NCBI RefSeq assembly: GCF_026168105.1
Contig: NZ_LBMW01000005.1
Coordinates: 124,001 to 188,000, forward strand
DNA length: 64,000 nt
Direction: 5' to 3'
Source of the DNA: Streptomyces hygroscopicus
Lineage (GTDB): Bacteria > Actinomycetota > Actinomycetes > Streptomycetales > Streptomycetaceae
Position numbers and translations under genes: made by a program. The notes beneath the pieces are model-generated. The model did no database searches. It saw nothing but the letters and a program-made list of their open reading frames with translations, and was not told the origin of the DNA. Shown piece by piece: positions 26,359 through 36,704 of this stretch (the stretch's first letter is position 1; every line of letters begins with the position of its first letter).

Positions 26359-27477
26359 TCAGCGGCGCGACATGTAGATGTCGAGCGCCTTGTGGAGCAG
26401 CTTGTTGAGCGGGAAGTCCCACTCGCCGAGGTACTCGGCGGCCTGGCCGCCCGTGCCCACCTTGAACTGGATCAGGCCGAAGAGATGGTCCGTCTCGTCC
26501 AGGGAGTCGGAGATGCCGCGCAGGTCGTAGACGGTGGCGCCGAGCGCGTAGGCGTCGCGCAGCATGCGCCACTGCATCGCGTTCGAGGGCCGCACCTCAC
26601 GGCCGATGTTGTCGGAGGCGCCGTAGGAGTACCAGACGTGCCCGCCTACCACCAGCATCGTCGCCGCCGACAGGTTCACACCGTTGTGCCGCGCGAAGTA
26701 GAGCCGCATGCGGTTGGGGTCCTCGGTGTTGAGGGCCGTCCACATGCGCTGGAAGTACGACAGCGGGCGGGGCCGGAAGTGGTCGCGGACGGCCGTGATC
26801 TCGTACAGCCGCTGCCATTCCTCGAGGTCCTGGTAACCGCCCTGGACTACCTCGACACCGGCCTTTTCGGCCTTCTTGATGTTGCGGCGCCACAGCTGGT
26901 TGAAGTTCTTGTGGACCTCTTCCAGGGAGCGGTTCGCGAGTGGCACCTGGAAGACGTAGCGAGGCTGCACGTCGCCGAAGCCGGCGCCGCCGTCCTCGCC
27001 CTGCTGCCAGCCCATGCGGCGCAGCTTGTCCGCCACCTCGAAGGCACGCGGCTCGATGAAGTCCGCCTCGATGTCGCGCAGGCGCTTCACATCGGGGCTC
27101 TGGATGCCCTGCTTGATGGAGTTGGCCTCCCAGCGCCGGATGATCACCGGCGGCCCCATCTTCACGGAGAACGCGCCCTGGTTCTTGAGGTGCGCGAGCA
27201 TCGGCTGGATCCACTCGTCCAGATTTGGCGCGAACCAGTTGATGACCGGGCCCTCGGGCAGGTAGGCGAGATAGCGCTTGATCTTGGGCAGCTGACGGTA
27301 GAGCACCAGTCCGACGCCCACCAGTTCGCCATTCCTGTCGAACCAGCCGAGGTTCTCGGAGCGCCACTCCGCCTTGACGTCTGCCCAGGCCGGGACCTGC
27401 ATGTGGCTCGCCGCCGGCAGGCTCTGGATGTACGCCAGATGCTGCTCGCGACTGATCGTCCTCAGGGTCAGGCTCAT
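26359..27477 (-). CDS. femX: FemX-type lipid II:glycine aminoacyltransferase (peptidoglycan bridge formation)
   Basis: A 372-residue FemABX-family peptidyltransferase: two tandem GNAT-like folds that pass an amino acid from aminoacyl-tRNA to the stem peptide of lipid II, in Streptomyces a glycine on LL-diaminopimelate. Motifs seen: YLPEGPVINW, KMGPPVIIRRWEAN, NFNQLWRRNIKKAEKAGVEV and YDLRGISDSLDETDHLFGLIQFKVGTGG. ATG 27477 has gaggag 12 bases upstream. A FemX described as essential in S. coelicolor, where it works upstream of the vancomycin-resistance enzyme VanK, is the likely orthologue. It precedes the racemase-like gene. Confidence 0.9.
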   Translation of the reverse strand: MSLTLRTISREQHLAYIQSLPAASHMQVPAWADVKAEWRSENLGWFDRNGELVGVGLVLYRQLPKIKRYLAYLPEGPVINWFAPNLDEWIQPMLAHLKNQGAFSVKMGPPVIIRRWEANSIKQGIQSPDVKRLRDIEADFIEPRAFEVADKLRRMGWQQGEDGGAGFGDVQPRYVFQVPLANRSLEEVHKNFNQLWRRNIKKAEKAGVEVVQGGYQDLEEWQRLYEITAVRDHFRPRPLSYFQRMWTALNTEDPNRMRLYFARHNGVNLSAATMLVVGGHVWYSYGASDNIGREVRPSNAMQWRMLRDAYALGATVYDLRGISDSLDETDHLFGLIQFKVGTGGQAAEYLGEWDFPLNKLLHKALDIYMSRR

Positions 27478-27588
27478 TCGGGGCGCTCCTCGGGCTGGTG
27501 TGTCCCCATGGGTACAGGGGCTCCGGCTCTCGCGCCGAAGCCTACTGCGCCCCGCGAGCGCCCCGTCTGGCCCTATGCGACCTGTGTG

Positions 27589-27629
27589 GTCGCCGGTCGT
27601 CCCACGAACCCCGTGGGACGACCGGCGAC
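27589..27629 (-). terminator. Strong hairpin downstream of the small membrane gene
   Basis: 18-base perfect arms gtcgccggtcgtcccacg (27589-27606) and complement (27612-27629) with a 5-base loop. Confidence 0.85.
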
Positions 27630-27637
27630 GTTGTGGA

Positions 27638-27952
27638 TCAGCTGATGATCCCGCCGAGGAGTCCGCCATGTGCCATGCCGAGGAAGAAACCGATGGCCGA
27701 GGCGCCGAGTCCCAGGATCAGCCCGAAGCGCTCACGCGTGGTCACGGAGATGTACTGTCCGTATGCGCCCGTGAAGATCCCCACCAGGCCCGTCCAGGAA
27801 CTGATCAGATGCAGGTTGGGGAACATCGCCGTGATGAAGGCCGTGAGTCCGAGCACCAGGGTCACCGCGAGAAGGGTGTCCTGGACGGGATGGGCCTTGC
27901 CATCCGTGGCGAAGAGAGAACCGGTGGTGTTGGGTCGCAATGCCTGTGCCAT
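27638..27952 (-). CDS. Small conserved membrane protein, 104 residues
   Basis: A short protein with three hydrophobic segments (TLLAVTLVLGLTAFITAMF, LHLISSWTGLVGIFTGAYG, FGLILGLGASAIGFFLGMAHGGLLGG) and an N-terminal hydrophilic stretch MAQALRPNTTGSLFATDGKA. ATG 27952 has ggaggtg upstream. I do not recognise a characterised family; it is a conserved neighbour of rpsF in streptomycetes as I recall. It is divergent from rpsF and followed by a strong terminator, so it is an independent unit. Confidence 0.75.
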   Translation of the reverse strand: MAQALRPNTTGSLFATDGKAHPVQDTLLAVTLVLGLTAFITAMFPNLHLISSWTGLVGIFTGAYGQYISVTTRERFGLILGLGASAIGFFLGMAHGGLLGGIIS

Positions 27953-28169
27953 GGGGCACCTCCTGCGGAAGGCGGCGCATCGTAGCGCCATACACACCCG
28001 ATGTGTACAGATTGACGGCCTTGGCGGCCGGATTTCAACCGGAAGCACGTGTGCGGGTACTCTGTACCGTCTGCACCGGTGTCTGCCCAGGCTGAGCCGG
28101 GTCAACCGTCGACTGGCCTCCGATTGTCAGTGGCGGCCGATACCGTTGCGTACGCATCACAACCCTCCT

Positions 28170-28188
28170 GCCACGGAACGACCGTGGC
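28170..28188 (+). promoter_or_regulatory. Hairpin in the rpsF leader, possible S6:S18 autoregulatory element
   Basis: gccacgg (28170-28176), loop aacga, ccgtggc (28182-28188), 28 bases before the rpsF start. Leaders of rpsF in several phyla bind the S6:S18 complex; I cannot confirm that motif here. Confidence 0.3.
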
Positions 28189-28216
28189 CGCTGAGTCCAG
28201 AGGAGGTGGGTTCCAC

Positions 28217-28507
28217 ATGCGTCACTACGAGGTGATGGTCATCCTCGACCCCGATCTCGAGGAGCGCGCTGTCTCCCCGCTGATCGAGAACTTCCTTTCT
28301 GTCGTCCGTGACGGCGGCGGAAAGGTCGAGAAGGTCGACACCTGGGGCCGTCGTCGTCTCTCGTACGAGATCAAGAAGAAGCCCGAGGGCATCTACTCGG
28401 TCATCGACCTGCAGGCCGAGCCTGCGGTCGTCAAGGAGCTCGACCGCCAGATGAACCTGAACGAGTCGGTCCTCCGGACCAAGGTCCTCCGCCCCGAGAC
28501 CCACTGA
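28217..28507 (+). CDS. rpsF: 30S ribosomal protein S6
   Basis: A 96-residue protein ([26 protein letters not shown] ... [22 protein letters not shown]) of canonical length that pairs with S18 on the platform of the small subunit. Shine-Dalgarno aggaggtggg precedes ATG 28217. First gene of the rpsF-ssb-rpsR-rplI operon, an order conserved across bacteria. Confidence 0.98.
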   Translation: MRHYEVMVILDPDLEERAVSPLIENFLSVVRDGGGKVEKVDTWGRRRLSYEIKKKPEGIYSVIDLQAEPAVVKELDRQMNLNESVLRTKVLRPETH

Positions 28508-28584
28508 GCCTCCGGCTCAGCCGATCTCGGGATTTCGAGTAGCAGCACAAGCAGCCAGCAGCAAACCCGCCGAGAGGTTCCCCC

Positions 28585-29166
28585 ATGGCAGGCGAGACCG
28601 TCATCACGGTTGTCGGCAATCTTGTCGATGACCCCGAGCTGCGCTTCACCCCGTCCGGTGCGGCGGTCGCGAAGTTCCGCGTCGCGTCCACTCCCCGCAC
28701 CTTCGACCGCCAGACGAACGAGTGGAAGGACGGCGAGAGCCTGTTCCTGACGTGCTCAGTCTGGCGTCAGGCGGCGGAGAACGTCGCCGAGTCGCTCCAG
28801 CGAGGCATGCGCGTCATCGTGCAGGGCCGGCTGAAGCAGCGGTCCTACGAGGACCGTGAGGGCGTCAAGCGCACGGTCTACGAGCTCGACGTCGAGGAAG
28901 TCGGCGCGAGCCTGCGCAACGCCACGGCCAAGGTCACCAAGACCGCCGGTCGCGGTGGCCAGGGTGGTTACGGCGGCGGTGGCGGCCAGGGTGGCGGCGG
29001 CTGGGGCGGTAGCTCCGGCGGCGGTCAGCAGGGCGGCGGCGCTCCGGCCGACGACCCGTGGGCGTCCGGCGCTCCGGCCGGTGGCCAGGGTGGCGGCGGC
29101 TGGGGCGGTGGCTCCGGCTCCGGCTCCGGCGGCGGTGGCGGCTACTCGGACGAGCCTCCCTTCTAG
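28585..29166 (+). CDS. ssb: Single-stranded DNA-binding protein
   Basis: A 193-residue SSB: an OB-fold (about 1-110, [36 protein letters not shown]), a long Gly-rich linker with a Gly/Trp/Gln bias, and the acidic C-terminal tip DEPPF that recruits replication and repair proteins. Tip and fold are intact. It lies between rpsF and rpsR and shares their operon, as expected for the essential SSB of Streptomyces. Confidence 0.97.
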   Translation: MAGETVITVVGNLVDDPELRFTPSGAAVAKFRVASTPRTFDRQTNEWKDGESLFLTCSVWRQAAENVAESLQRGMRVIVQGRLKQRSYEDREGVKRTVYELDVEEVGASLRNATAKVTKTAGRGGQGGYGGGGGQGGGGWGGSSGGGQQGGGAPADDPWASGAPAGGQGGGGWGGGSGSGSGGGGGYSDEPPF

Positions 29167-29248
29167 GCCTTTCGGCCGGCTCCGTGGGGACCGGCCGGGT
29201 CGAGGGTGGGTCGTACCCCCAACTTCTTGATCACACAGGAGATACACC

Positions 29249-29485
29249 ATGGCGAAGCCGCCTGTGCGCAAGCCGAAGAAGAAGGTCTGCGCTTTCTGCA
29301 AGGACAAGGTCACGTACGTGGACTACAAGGACACGAACATGCTGCGGAAGTTCATTTCCGACCGCGGCAAGATCCGTGCCCGCCGCGTGACCGGCAACTG
29401 CACGCAGCATCAGCGTGACGTCGCCACGGCCGTCAAGAACAGCCGTGAGATGGCGCTGCTGCCCTACACCTCCACTGCTCGCTAA
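29249..29485 (+). CDS. rpsR: 30S ribosomal protein S18, zinc-ligand (C+) form
   Basis: A 78-residue S18. Cysteines VCAFCKDK and TGNCTQH give the C+ zinc-binding arrangement, as opposed to the C- paralogue that Zur-controlled genes encode under zinc starvation in Streptomyces. Third gene of the operon, with acacaggagataca upstream of the ATG. Confidence 0.97.
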   Translation: MAKPPVRKPKKKVCAFCKDKVTYVDYKDTNMLRKFISDRGKIRARRVTGNCTQHQRDVATAVKNSREMALLPYTSTAR

Positions 29486-29503
29486 GGGAAGGGTGACCGA
29501 CTC

Positions 29504-29950
29504 ATGAAGATCATCCTCACCCACGAGGTCTCCGGCCTCGGTGCCGCGGGCGACGTCGTCGACGTCAAGGACGGTTACGCTCGCAACTACCTGATCCCGC
29601 GGAAGCTCGCGATCCGCTGGACCAAGGGCGGCGAGAAGGACGTCGAGCAGATCCGTCGTGCTCGCAAGATCCACGAGATCCAGACCATCGAGCAGGCCAA
29701 CCAGGTCAAGGCCCAGCTCGAGGGTGTGAAGGTCCGTCTGGCCGTCCGCTCCGGCGACGCCGGCCGTCTGTTCGGTTCCGTCACTCCGGCCGACATCGCT
29801 TCGGCGATCAAGGCCTCCGGCGGCCCCGAGGTCGACAAGCGCCGCATTGAGCTGGGTGCGCCGATCAAGACGCTGGGCGCCCACGAGACGTCGGTGCGTC
29901 TGCACCCCGAGGTTGCCGCCAAGGTCAACATCGAGGTCGTCGCTGCGTAA
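29504..29950 (+). CDS. rplI: 50S ribosomal protein L9
   Basis: A 148-residue L9: N-terminal 23S-binding domain ([33 protein letters not shown]), a long connecting helix and a C-terminal RNA-binding domain ([15 protein letters not shown]). Last gene of the operon, 18 bases after rpsR, followed by a very strong terminator. Confidence 0.98.
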   Translation: MKIILTHEVSGLGAAGDVVDVKDGYARNYLIPRKLAIRWTKGGEKDVEQIRRARKIHEIQTIEQANQVKAQLEGVKVRLAVRSGDAGRLFGSVTPADIASAIKASGGPEVDKRRIELGAPIKTLGAHETSVRLHPEVAAKVNIEVVAA

Positions 29951-29971
29951 GCGCAGCGCTCGCTGAAGCGA

Positions 29972-30008
29972 CACAGGGGGCCGCATCCTTGGGATGCGGC
30001 CCCCTGTG
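29972..30008 (+). terminator. Strong terminator after rplI
   Basis: 17-base perfect arms (29972-29988, 29992-30008; cacagggggccgcatcc and complement) with a 3-base loop, 21 bases after the rplI stop. Confidence 0.9.
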
Positions 30009-30044
30009 CTTGCCGTCAGATGTCCCGCCAGGGCGCCTGACCAC

Positions 30045-30058
30045 GTTTCACGTGAAAC
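30045..30058. other. parS site (perfect, convergent junction)
   Basis: Perfect gtttcacgtgaaac between rplI and the converging MATE gene. Confidence 0.95.
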
Positions 30059-30118
30059 ATGGTGACCTATCGACGCAACCGTCGTCTCGCCCCATATATA
30101 TCGGTGTGTACTTCCCTG

Positions 30119-31456
30119 TCAGCGCGTCGCGCCTGTCACGATCCAGCGGCCCGAGCTGGCGCGCAGCCACAGCGTGAGCATCCGCATGGTCATCATCAGT
30201 GTCATCGCTCCCCACAGGGTGGCGAGTCCGCCACCGAAGAACGGGACAAGCAGGGCCACGGGCGCGAAGACCGCCAGGGTCAGCACCATTGCCCGGGCGA
30301 GATAGGGTCCGTCCCCCGCGCCCATCAGCACGCCGTCCAGCACGAAGACGACTCCGCAGACGGGCTGCGCGACGGCCACGAGTACCAGCGCGGGCAGGGC
30401 TGTCTGGTGGACGGCCGTGTCATTGGTGAACAGTGGCAGGAAGAGCGGACGGGTCACCAGGACGAGCAATCCGAGCACGACCCCGGCGACGATCCCCCAC
30501 TGCACCATGCGCCGGCATGCCTCTCGGGCGCCCTGGGGGTCGTCCGCGCCGAGAAAGCGCCCGATGATGGCCTGCCCGGCAATGGCGATCGCGTCGAGGG
30601 CGAAGGCGAGCAGGCTCCACAACGACAGGATGATCTGGTGTGCGGCCATGTCCGCGTCCCCGAGCCGGGCGGCGACGGCGGTGGCGATCATCAGGATCGC
30701 CCGCAGCGAGAGCGTCCGGACCAGCAGGGGTACTCCCGCCTGGGCACACGCGCGTATCCCGGCCGCATCCGGCCGAAGCGGGGCGCCGTGTCTGCATGCG
30801 CCGCGGATGACGACGCAGAGATAGACGGCGGCCATGGCGCACTGGGCGATCACGGTGCCCCAGGCCGAACCGGCAATGCCCAGTCCGGCGCCATAGACGA
30901 GAGCTGCGTTGAGCGCGGCGTTTGCCACGAAACCTGCGACGGCGACGTAAAGAGGGGTCCTCGTGTCCTGCAGGCCGCGCAGTACACCGGTCGCGGCGAG
31001 CACGATCAGCATCGCGGGTATGCCGAGTGCCGAGACCCGCAGATACGTCGTCGCATAGGGGGCCGCGGTCGGCGAGGTGCCGAAAAGGTCCACGATGCCC
31101 GGCGCCGTGGGCAGCACAATCGCGATGACGGCCAGACCGAGAAGCAGCGCCAGCCAGATACCGTCCATGCCCTGCCGGATGGCGGCGCGTAGATCGCCCG
31201 CGCCGACGCGACGGGCGACCGCGGCCGTGGTGGCGTACGCGAGGAAGACGAACACGCTCACCGCGGTGGTCAGCAGCGCCGAGGCGACGCCGAGACCGGC
31301 CAGCTGTGAGGTGCCGAGATGGCCGACGATCGCGCTGTCGGCCATGACGAAGAGGGGCTCCGCGACGAGTGCGCCGAACGCCGGAACGGCCAGCGCGACG
31401 ATCTCCCGGTCGTGCCGACGGCGAGTGGTGCGCGGTGGCGCGGAAGCCTGTGTCAT
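30119..31456 (-). CDS. MATE-family (DinF-like) efflux transporter
   Basis: About 445 residues with 12 predicted helices in two six-helix halves. DinF-subfamily hallmarks are seen: MADSAIVGHLGTSQLAGLGVASALL in the first half and QVII-like AAHQIILSLWSLLAFALDAIAIAGQAIIGRFLG in the second. It exports cationic compounds coupled to Na+ or H+; substrate unknown. Start uncertain among ATG 31456, ATG 31462 and TTG 31465; no clear Shine-Dalgarno sequence, so it may be leaderless. It sits next to dnaB, divergent from it. Confidence 0.88.
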   Translation of the reverse strand: MTQASAPPRTTRRRHDREIVALAVPAFGALVAEPLFVMADSAIVGHLGTSQLAGLGVASALLTTAVSVFVFLAYATTAAVARRVGAGDLRAAIRQGMDGIWLALLLGLAVIAIVLPTAPGIVDLFGTSPTAAPYATTYLRVSALGIPAMLIVLAATGVLRGLQDTRTPLYVAVAGFVANAALNAALVYGAGLGIAGSAWGTVIAQCAMAAVYLCVVIRGACRHGAPLRPDAAGIRACAQAGVPLLVRTLSLRAILMIATAVAARLGDADMAAHQIILSLWSLLAFALDAIAIAGQAIIGRFLGADDPQGAREACRRMVQWGIVAGVVLGLLVLVTRPLFLPLFTNDTAVHQTALPALVLVAVAQPVCGVVFVLDGVLMGAGDGPYLARAMVLTLAVFAPVALLVPFFGGGLATLWGAMTLMMTMRMLTLWLRASSGRWIVTGATR

Positions 31457-31916
31457 GAGCATCAATGTAATCGTCCACAGGTAAGAGATGCAAAGTGCCT
31501 GTACCCCTTACTCGAGCTCTGGCGGAGTGTGGCGCTGTGCACCGTTCGCGGCGATCTTGATCCGACTGGGGAAGTTTTTCTTCTGCACAGCCGGTGGACG
31601 GGAAAAGGCCAGGTCGGAGCAGGTGCGGTGAAGGGGCTGAGGGCTTGTTCACAGGGCTGTCCACCGTGTCGTGCACAGGTTTTGCGGAGTTCTCCACAGC
31701 AACGGGGCCGTCGTCCACATGGCCTGTGGATAACCAGATTGGCTGACGGTGCCTGGGGGCCTACCGTGGTCCGGCGCCCACTCCCTCCTCCGTCCTCGGA
31801 AATCGCGCGGAATCGACGCGTCTGAACCGGAGCTGGGCTTCTCGCTTTGTCAGTGTCGTGCCCTAGAAATGAGGTGCACGGCGAGGTCCGCGTGGCGGAC
31901 GGGAGGAGGCGGCCCG
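31457..31916. promoter_or_regulatory. MATE/dnaB divergent intergenic region with DnaA-box-like cluster
   Basis: A 460-base non-coding stretch. Six nonamers resembling DnaA boxes (consensus TTGTCCACA) lie at 31645 (ttgttcaca), 31657 (ctgtccacc), 31669 (tcgtgcaca), 31690 (ttctccaca), 31711 (tcgtccaca) and 31725 (minus strand ttatccaca). Two further ones are at 31471 and 31581. The cluster spans about 90 bases, well upstream of the dnaB start. Confidence 0.6.
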
Positions 31917-33392
<1,476 letters not shown>

Positions 33393-34025
33393 CCTGACCC
33401 ACCGTCCCGGGGGATGCTGTGTCCACCGATGACCGGGCGCTGTAGCGTTCGAAGGCTTCGCGGGCATCTGGAACGAACGCTCGATGGCGGACCTTGTCGG
33501 TCAGTTCGGACTCCGTCAGCCAGTCATACCAGGCGATCTCCGAGGGATCGGGCTGGACCGGTTCCGTGACAACGACCTCGTGCAGACCGAGCCAGTACGG
33601 ACTGATCGCCCCGGCGCACAGGAACTTGAACACGAACCGCGGTTGACCCCGGACGCCCAGCTCCTCCGCCAGCTCTCGCGTGGCGGCCTCCTCATACGAC
33701 TCGGCAACGCCCACCGCGCCTCCGAGCATCCAGTTGAAGTGCCCCGGGAAGAGAAGCACATCGTCCGGACGGCGGTGCACGAGGATCCGCCCGTCGGTAT
33801 CACGGCACACGATCGTAGCTATGCGATGCAGCCACCCATGCCGAATCGCATCGCCCCTGTCCACCACGCCCAGCACGTCGTCGTGCTCGTCGACGCGCTC
33901 AACCAGTTCGCCCATAGGCCACACGATGACAGGGAGGACTGACGGCGGTGAACGTCCTGCCGGTGCTCGGCGGCGTCGGGGGATATGGGCTCGACGCGGG
34001 ATGCGGGGCCGGGTGGACTTGGGGC

Positions 34026-35411
34026 ATGACGACATCTCAGGAAGAGCTGCTGCCCGCCACACGCCGGGCCCTGCTGCACCGCATCGCCGTGGCACAGACC
34101 GTGGGACGGTCGCCGTCGCTCGTGGCGGCGGTCGTCCGGGAAGGACGGACGGTATGGCACGGCTCGCGCACCTCCGTGGATGGCCATGCCCCGGACGAAA
34201 ATGTGCAGTACCGGATCGGCTCGATCACCAAGACCTTCACGGCGGTTCTCGTACTGCGGCTGCGCGACGAGGGGCTTCTGGACCTAGGTGACCCGTTGGA
34301 AAAGCACCTGCCCGGGACCGGGGCGGGGGAGGCAACCATCGCCCATCTGCTCGCACACACGGGCGGTCTGGCGGCCGAGTCGCCCGCGCCCTGGTGGGAG
34401 CGCACGCCCGGCTCGCTGCGTCCGGAACTCGCGGACGTGCTGGGCGAACGGCCCCTGAGGCACCCGGTCGGCCGCAGATTCCACTACTCCAACCCCGGCT
34501 ATACGCTCCTGGGCGCCCTGGTGGAGGAGCATCGCGGAGCTTCCTGGGAGGACGTCCTGCGCCGCGAGGTGCTCGAACCTCTGGGGCTGCACCGGACGAG
34601 CAGCCGGCCGCAGCCGCCGCACGCGGGTGGCTGGGCCGTGCATCCATGGGCCGATGTGATGCTCCCGGAACCCGCGGAGGACCTTGGCCGGATGGCCCCG
34701 GCTGGTCAACTGTGGTCCACAACCGGAGACCTGGCCCGCTTTGCTGCCTTCCTCAGCCGTGGTGACGACCGAGTGCTGAGCGAGGAGTCGCTTCACGAGA
34801 TGCGCACACCCGCCGCCCCCTCCGAGGCCGTGGATCTGGTGGCGGGTTATGCCTACGGACTCGGCCTGGAGTTCCGGCGCCGGGACGGCCGCCTGCTCCT
34901 CGGACACTCTGGCTCCCTGCCGGGCTTCCTGGCGAACCTCACCTTCAGCGCCGAGGACGACGTGGCGGCCGTCGTGCTGGCCAATTGCACCTCGGGTCCG
35001 AGGCTCTCCGGTGTCGCCGCCGATCTCGTCGGCATCGTGGCCGACGCGGAACCCCGGATCCCCGAGCCGTGGCGTCCACTGCCGGACGTCGACCGGGCTG
35101 TCCTGGAGCTGGCAGGGCAGTGGTACTGGGGCACCCAGGGCTTCCTGCTGCGGCTGACCGCCGACCGGGGCCTGTCCCTGGAGCCGCTGTCCGGCGTGGG
35201 GCGACGTTCGCGTCTGCGGCCGAACGGGGACGGCACCTGGACCGGCCTCGACGGCTACTGCGCGGGAGAGGTCCTGAAGGCCGTGCGACGGCCGGACGGA
35301 TCATTGAGCCATCTGGACTTCGGATCGTTCGTGTTCACGCGTCAGCCGTACGACGAGGGCTCTCCGGTGCCCGGTGGAGTGGACCCGGAGGGGTGGAGCG
35401 GGCTTCGATAG
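34026..35411 (+). CDS. Serine hydrolase, beta-lactamase class C / PBP-like family
   Basis: A 461-residue protein with the three active-site motifs of the beta-lactamase fold: SITK (S66), YSN (Y154) and HSG (H294, in place of KTG). It resembles esterase or D-aminopeptidase-like members more than antibiotic-hydrolysing enzymes, and it lacks an obvious signal peptide, so it is probably cytoplasmic or leaderless. Residues beyond 360 form an extra C-terminal domain (lipocalin-like) often seen in this family. ATG 34026 follows the divergent Nudix gene. A parS palindrome follows the stop. Confidence 0.85.
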   Translation: MTTSQEELLPATRRALLHRIAVAQTVGRSPSLVAAVVREGRTVWHGSRTSVDGHAPDENVQYRIGSITKTFTAVLVLRLRDEGLLDLGDPLEKHLPGTGAGEATIAHLLAHTGGLAAESPAPWWERTPGSLRPELADVLGERPLRHPVGRRFHYSNPGYTLLGALVEEHRGASWEDVLRREVLEPLGLHRTSSRPQPPHAGGWAVHPWADVMLPEPAEDLGRMAPAGQLWSTTGDLARFAAFLSRGDDRVLSEESLHEMRTPAAPSEAVDLVAGYAYGLGLEFRRRDGRLLLGHSGSLPGFLANLTFSAEDDVAAVVLANCTSGPRLSGVAADLVGIVADAEPRIPEPWRPLPDVDRAVLELAGQWYWGTQGFLLRLTADRGLSLEPLSGVGRRSRLRPNGDGTWTGLDGYCAGEVLKAVRRPDGSLSHLDFGSFVFTRQPYDEGSPVPGGVDPEGWSGLR

Positions 35412-35429
35412 GCACTGCGGCGCCCATGG

Positions 35430-35459
35430 AGGGGCATGTTTCACGTGAAACATGCCCCT
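35430..35459. terminator. 30-bp perfect palindrome around a parS, convergent junction
   Basis: Arms aggggcatgtttcac and exact complement, no spacer, centred on the parS at 35438-35451. Lies 19 bases after the hydrolase stop and before the converging GNAT gene, so probably also a bidirectional terminator. Confidence 0.75.
35438..35451. other. parS site (perfect, convergent junction)
   Basis: Perfect gtttcacgtgaaac in a 30-bp palindrome. Confidence 0.95.
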
Positions 35460-35539
35460 GTGTCCTTGTGTGCCGTCTGCTTCCGTCGCCGGTGCTCCTC
35501 GACCCACGTGACGGGCCTCCTCGGCTCTCGAAAGGGGTG

Positions 35540-35992
35540 TCAGAGCAGCCGTTTGAAACCCACGTGCGAGGCTTCGAACCCCAGACGTTCGTAGAAGCGG
35601 TGGGCGTCCGTGCGGGTGGCGTCGGAGGTCAGTTGGACCAACTGGCAGTCCTGGCGGCGGGATTCCTCGATTGCCCACTCGATGAGTTGTGTGCCAAGGC
35701 CACCGCCGCGCTCGTCGGCGTGGATGCGGACGGCTTCGATGAGCGAGCGGGCCGCGCCCTTTCGGGAAAGCCCCGGGATGATCGTGAGCTGGAGCGTGCC
35801 GACGACACGCCCGTCGCGCACGGCGGCCATGAGGTGCTGATTCGGATCGCTGCTGAGCCGCTCCAGGGCGTTCAGGTACGGCGTCAGATCGTCCGGTGAC
35901 TCACGCTGGGCGCCCAGCGGATCATCGGCGAGCATGGCGACGATCGCCGGGACGTCGTCCGCGACGGCGGGGCGTATCTCAAGATCTCCCAT
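35540..35992 (-). CDS. GNAT-family N-acetyltransferase
   Basis: A 150-residue single-domain GNAT (MGDLEIRPAVADDVPAIVAML). The acetyl-CoA loop is ERGGGLGTQLIEWAIEES and the C-terminal strand HRFYERLGFEASHVGFKRLL completes the fold. Substrate unknown. A second ATG at 36001 is possible. It converges with the serine hydrolase and lies next to an IS630 remnant. Confidence 0.87.
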   Translation of the reverse strand: MGDLEIRPAVADDVPAIVAMLADDPLGAQRESPDDLTPYLNALERLSSDPNQHLMAAVRDGRVVGTLQLTIIPGLSRKGAARSLIEAVRIHADERGGGLGTQLIEWAIEESRRQDCQLVQLTSDATRTDAHRFYERLGFEASHVGFKRLL

Positions 35993-36040
35993 GCTCGGCA
36001 CCCTATGGGGCCCGCGCGACCCGGGAGAAGGGGCGCACTT

Positions 36041-36695
36041 CTAGTGTCCTGGCCTTGAGTTCTGCGGTCCGATGGCGGGATGGCTGGACCGCGGTTGAAC
36101 CCGCTCGTGTTGTCTGATGCCGTGTGCACGCTGGAGCAGACGCCCGAGGGGGCCACGCACTGGTCGAAGCGGGAGCTGGCGAAGCGGGTGGGGTTCTCCC
36201 CGACCGGCGTGCACCGCATTTGGCGGGCTTTTGGGCTGCAGCCGTGGCGGACCGAGGACTTCAAGATCTCCCCGGATTTGCTGCTGGTCGACAAGATCCG
36301 TGATTGTGGTGGGCTTGTATCTGGCGCGGCCTGCGAACGCGGCTGTGTTCGCGGTGGACGAGAAGCCGCAGATCCAAGCCCTTGAGCGGACCGCGCCGGT
36401 GCTGCCCATGGTGCCCGGGACACCTGAGCGGCGCAGTTTCGATTACGTCCGGCACGGCACGGTGGATCTGTTCGCCGCGCTGAACACCGCTACGGGGAAG
36501 CTGTCCGCGCAGCACCGGGCGGTGGACTTCCGTGACTTCCTGGACGAGATCGACCGCCAGACCACCCTGGCCTGGCGGTCCACGTCATCTGCGACAACCT
36601 CTCCACCCACAAGGCGCCCGTGGTGCACAAGTGGCTGCTCGCCCATCCCCGCTATCTGCCGCTACTGCTCAAGAATCTCCGGACCATGACACTAG
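36041..36695 (+). mobile_element. Internally deleted, frameshifted IS630-family element with intact ends
   Basis: A 655-base element bounded by inverted ends ctagtgtcctggcc (36041-36054) and ggaccatgacactag (36681-36695); both begin with a TA after the C, matching IS630's TA target duplication. Inside, three frames together spell a degenerate IS630/Tc1-like DDE transposase: ATHWSKRELAKRVGFSP...GVHRIWRAFG, then VDEKPQIQALERTAP, then VHVICDNLSTHKAPVVHKWLLAHP. At least two frameshifts and a deletion remove the C-terminal third including the last acidic residue. It cannot transpose itself but its ends could be mobilised in trans. Confidence 0.85.
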
Positions 36696-36704
36696 GCAGG
36701 AATG
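36080..36704 (+). pseudogene. IS630-family transposase pseudogene
   Basis: Same insertion as the mobile element at 36041-36695. Coding pieces: frame with first segment to about 36300, frame shift, middle segment about 36290-36580 with DEKPQIQALERTAP, then a shift to ICDNLSTHKAP at about 36580. The catalytic Asp residues of the first two blocks remain; the third is lost by deletion. Non-functional. Confidence 0.85.

Noticed and set aside
28921..29166. Tandem ggc-rich repeats in ssb
   Set aside because: Coding low-complexity Gly linker typical of actinobacterial SSB, not a separate repeat element.
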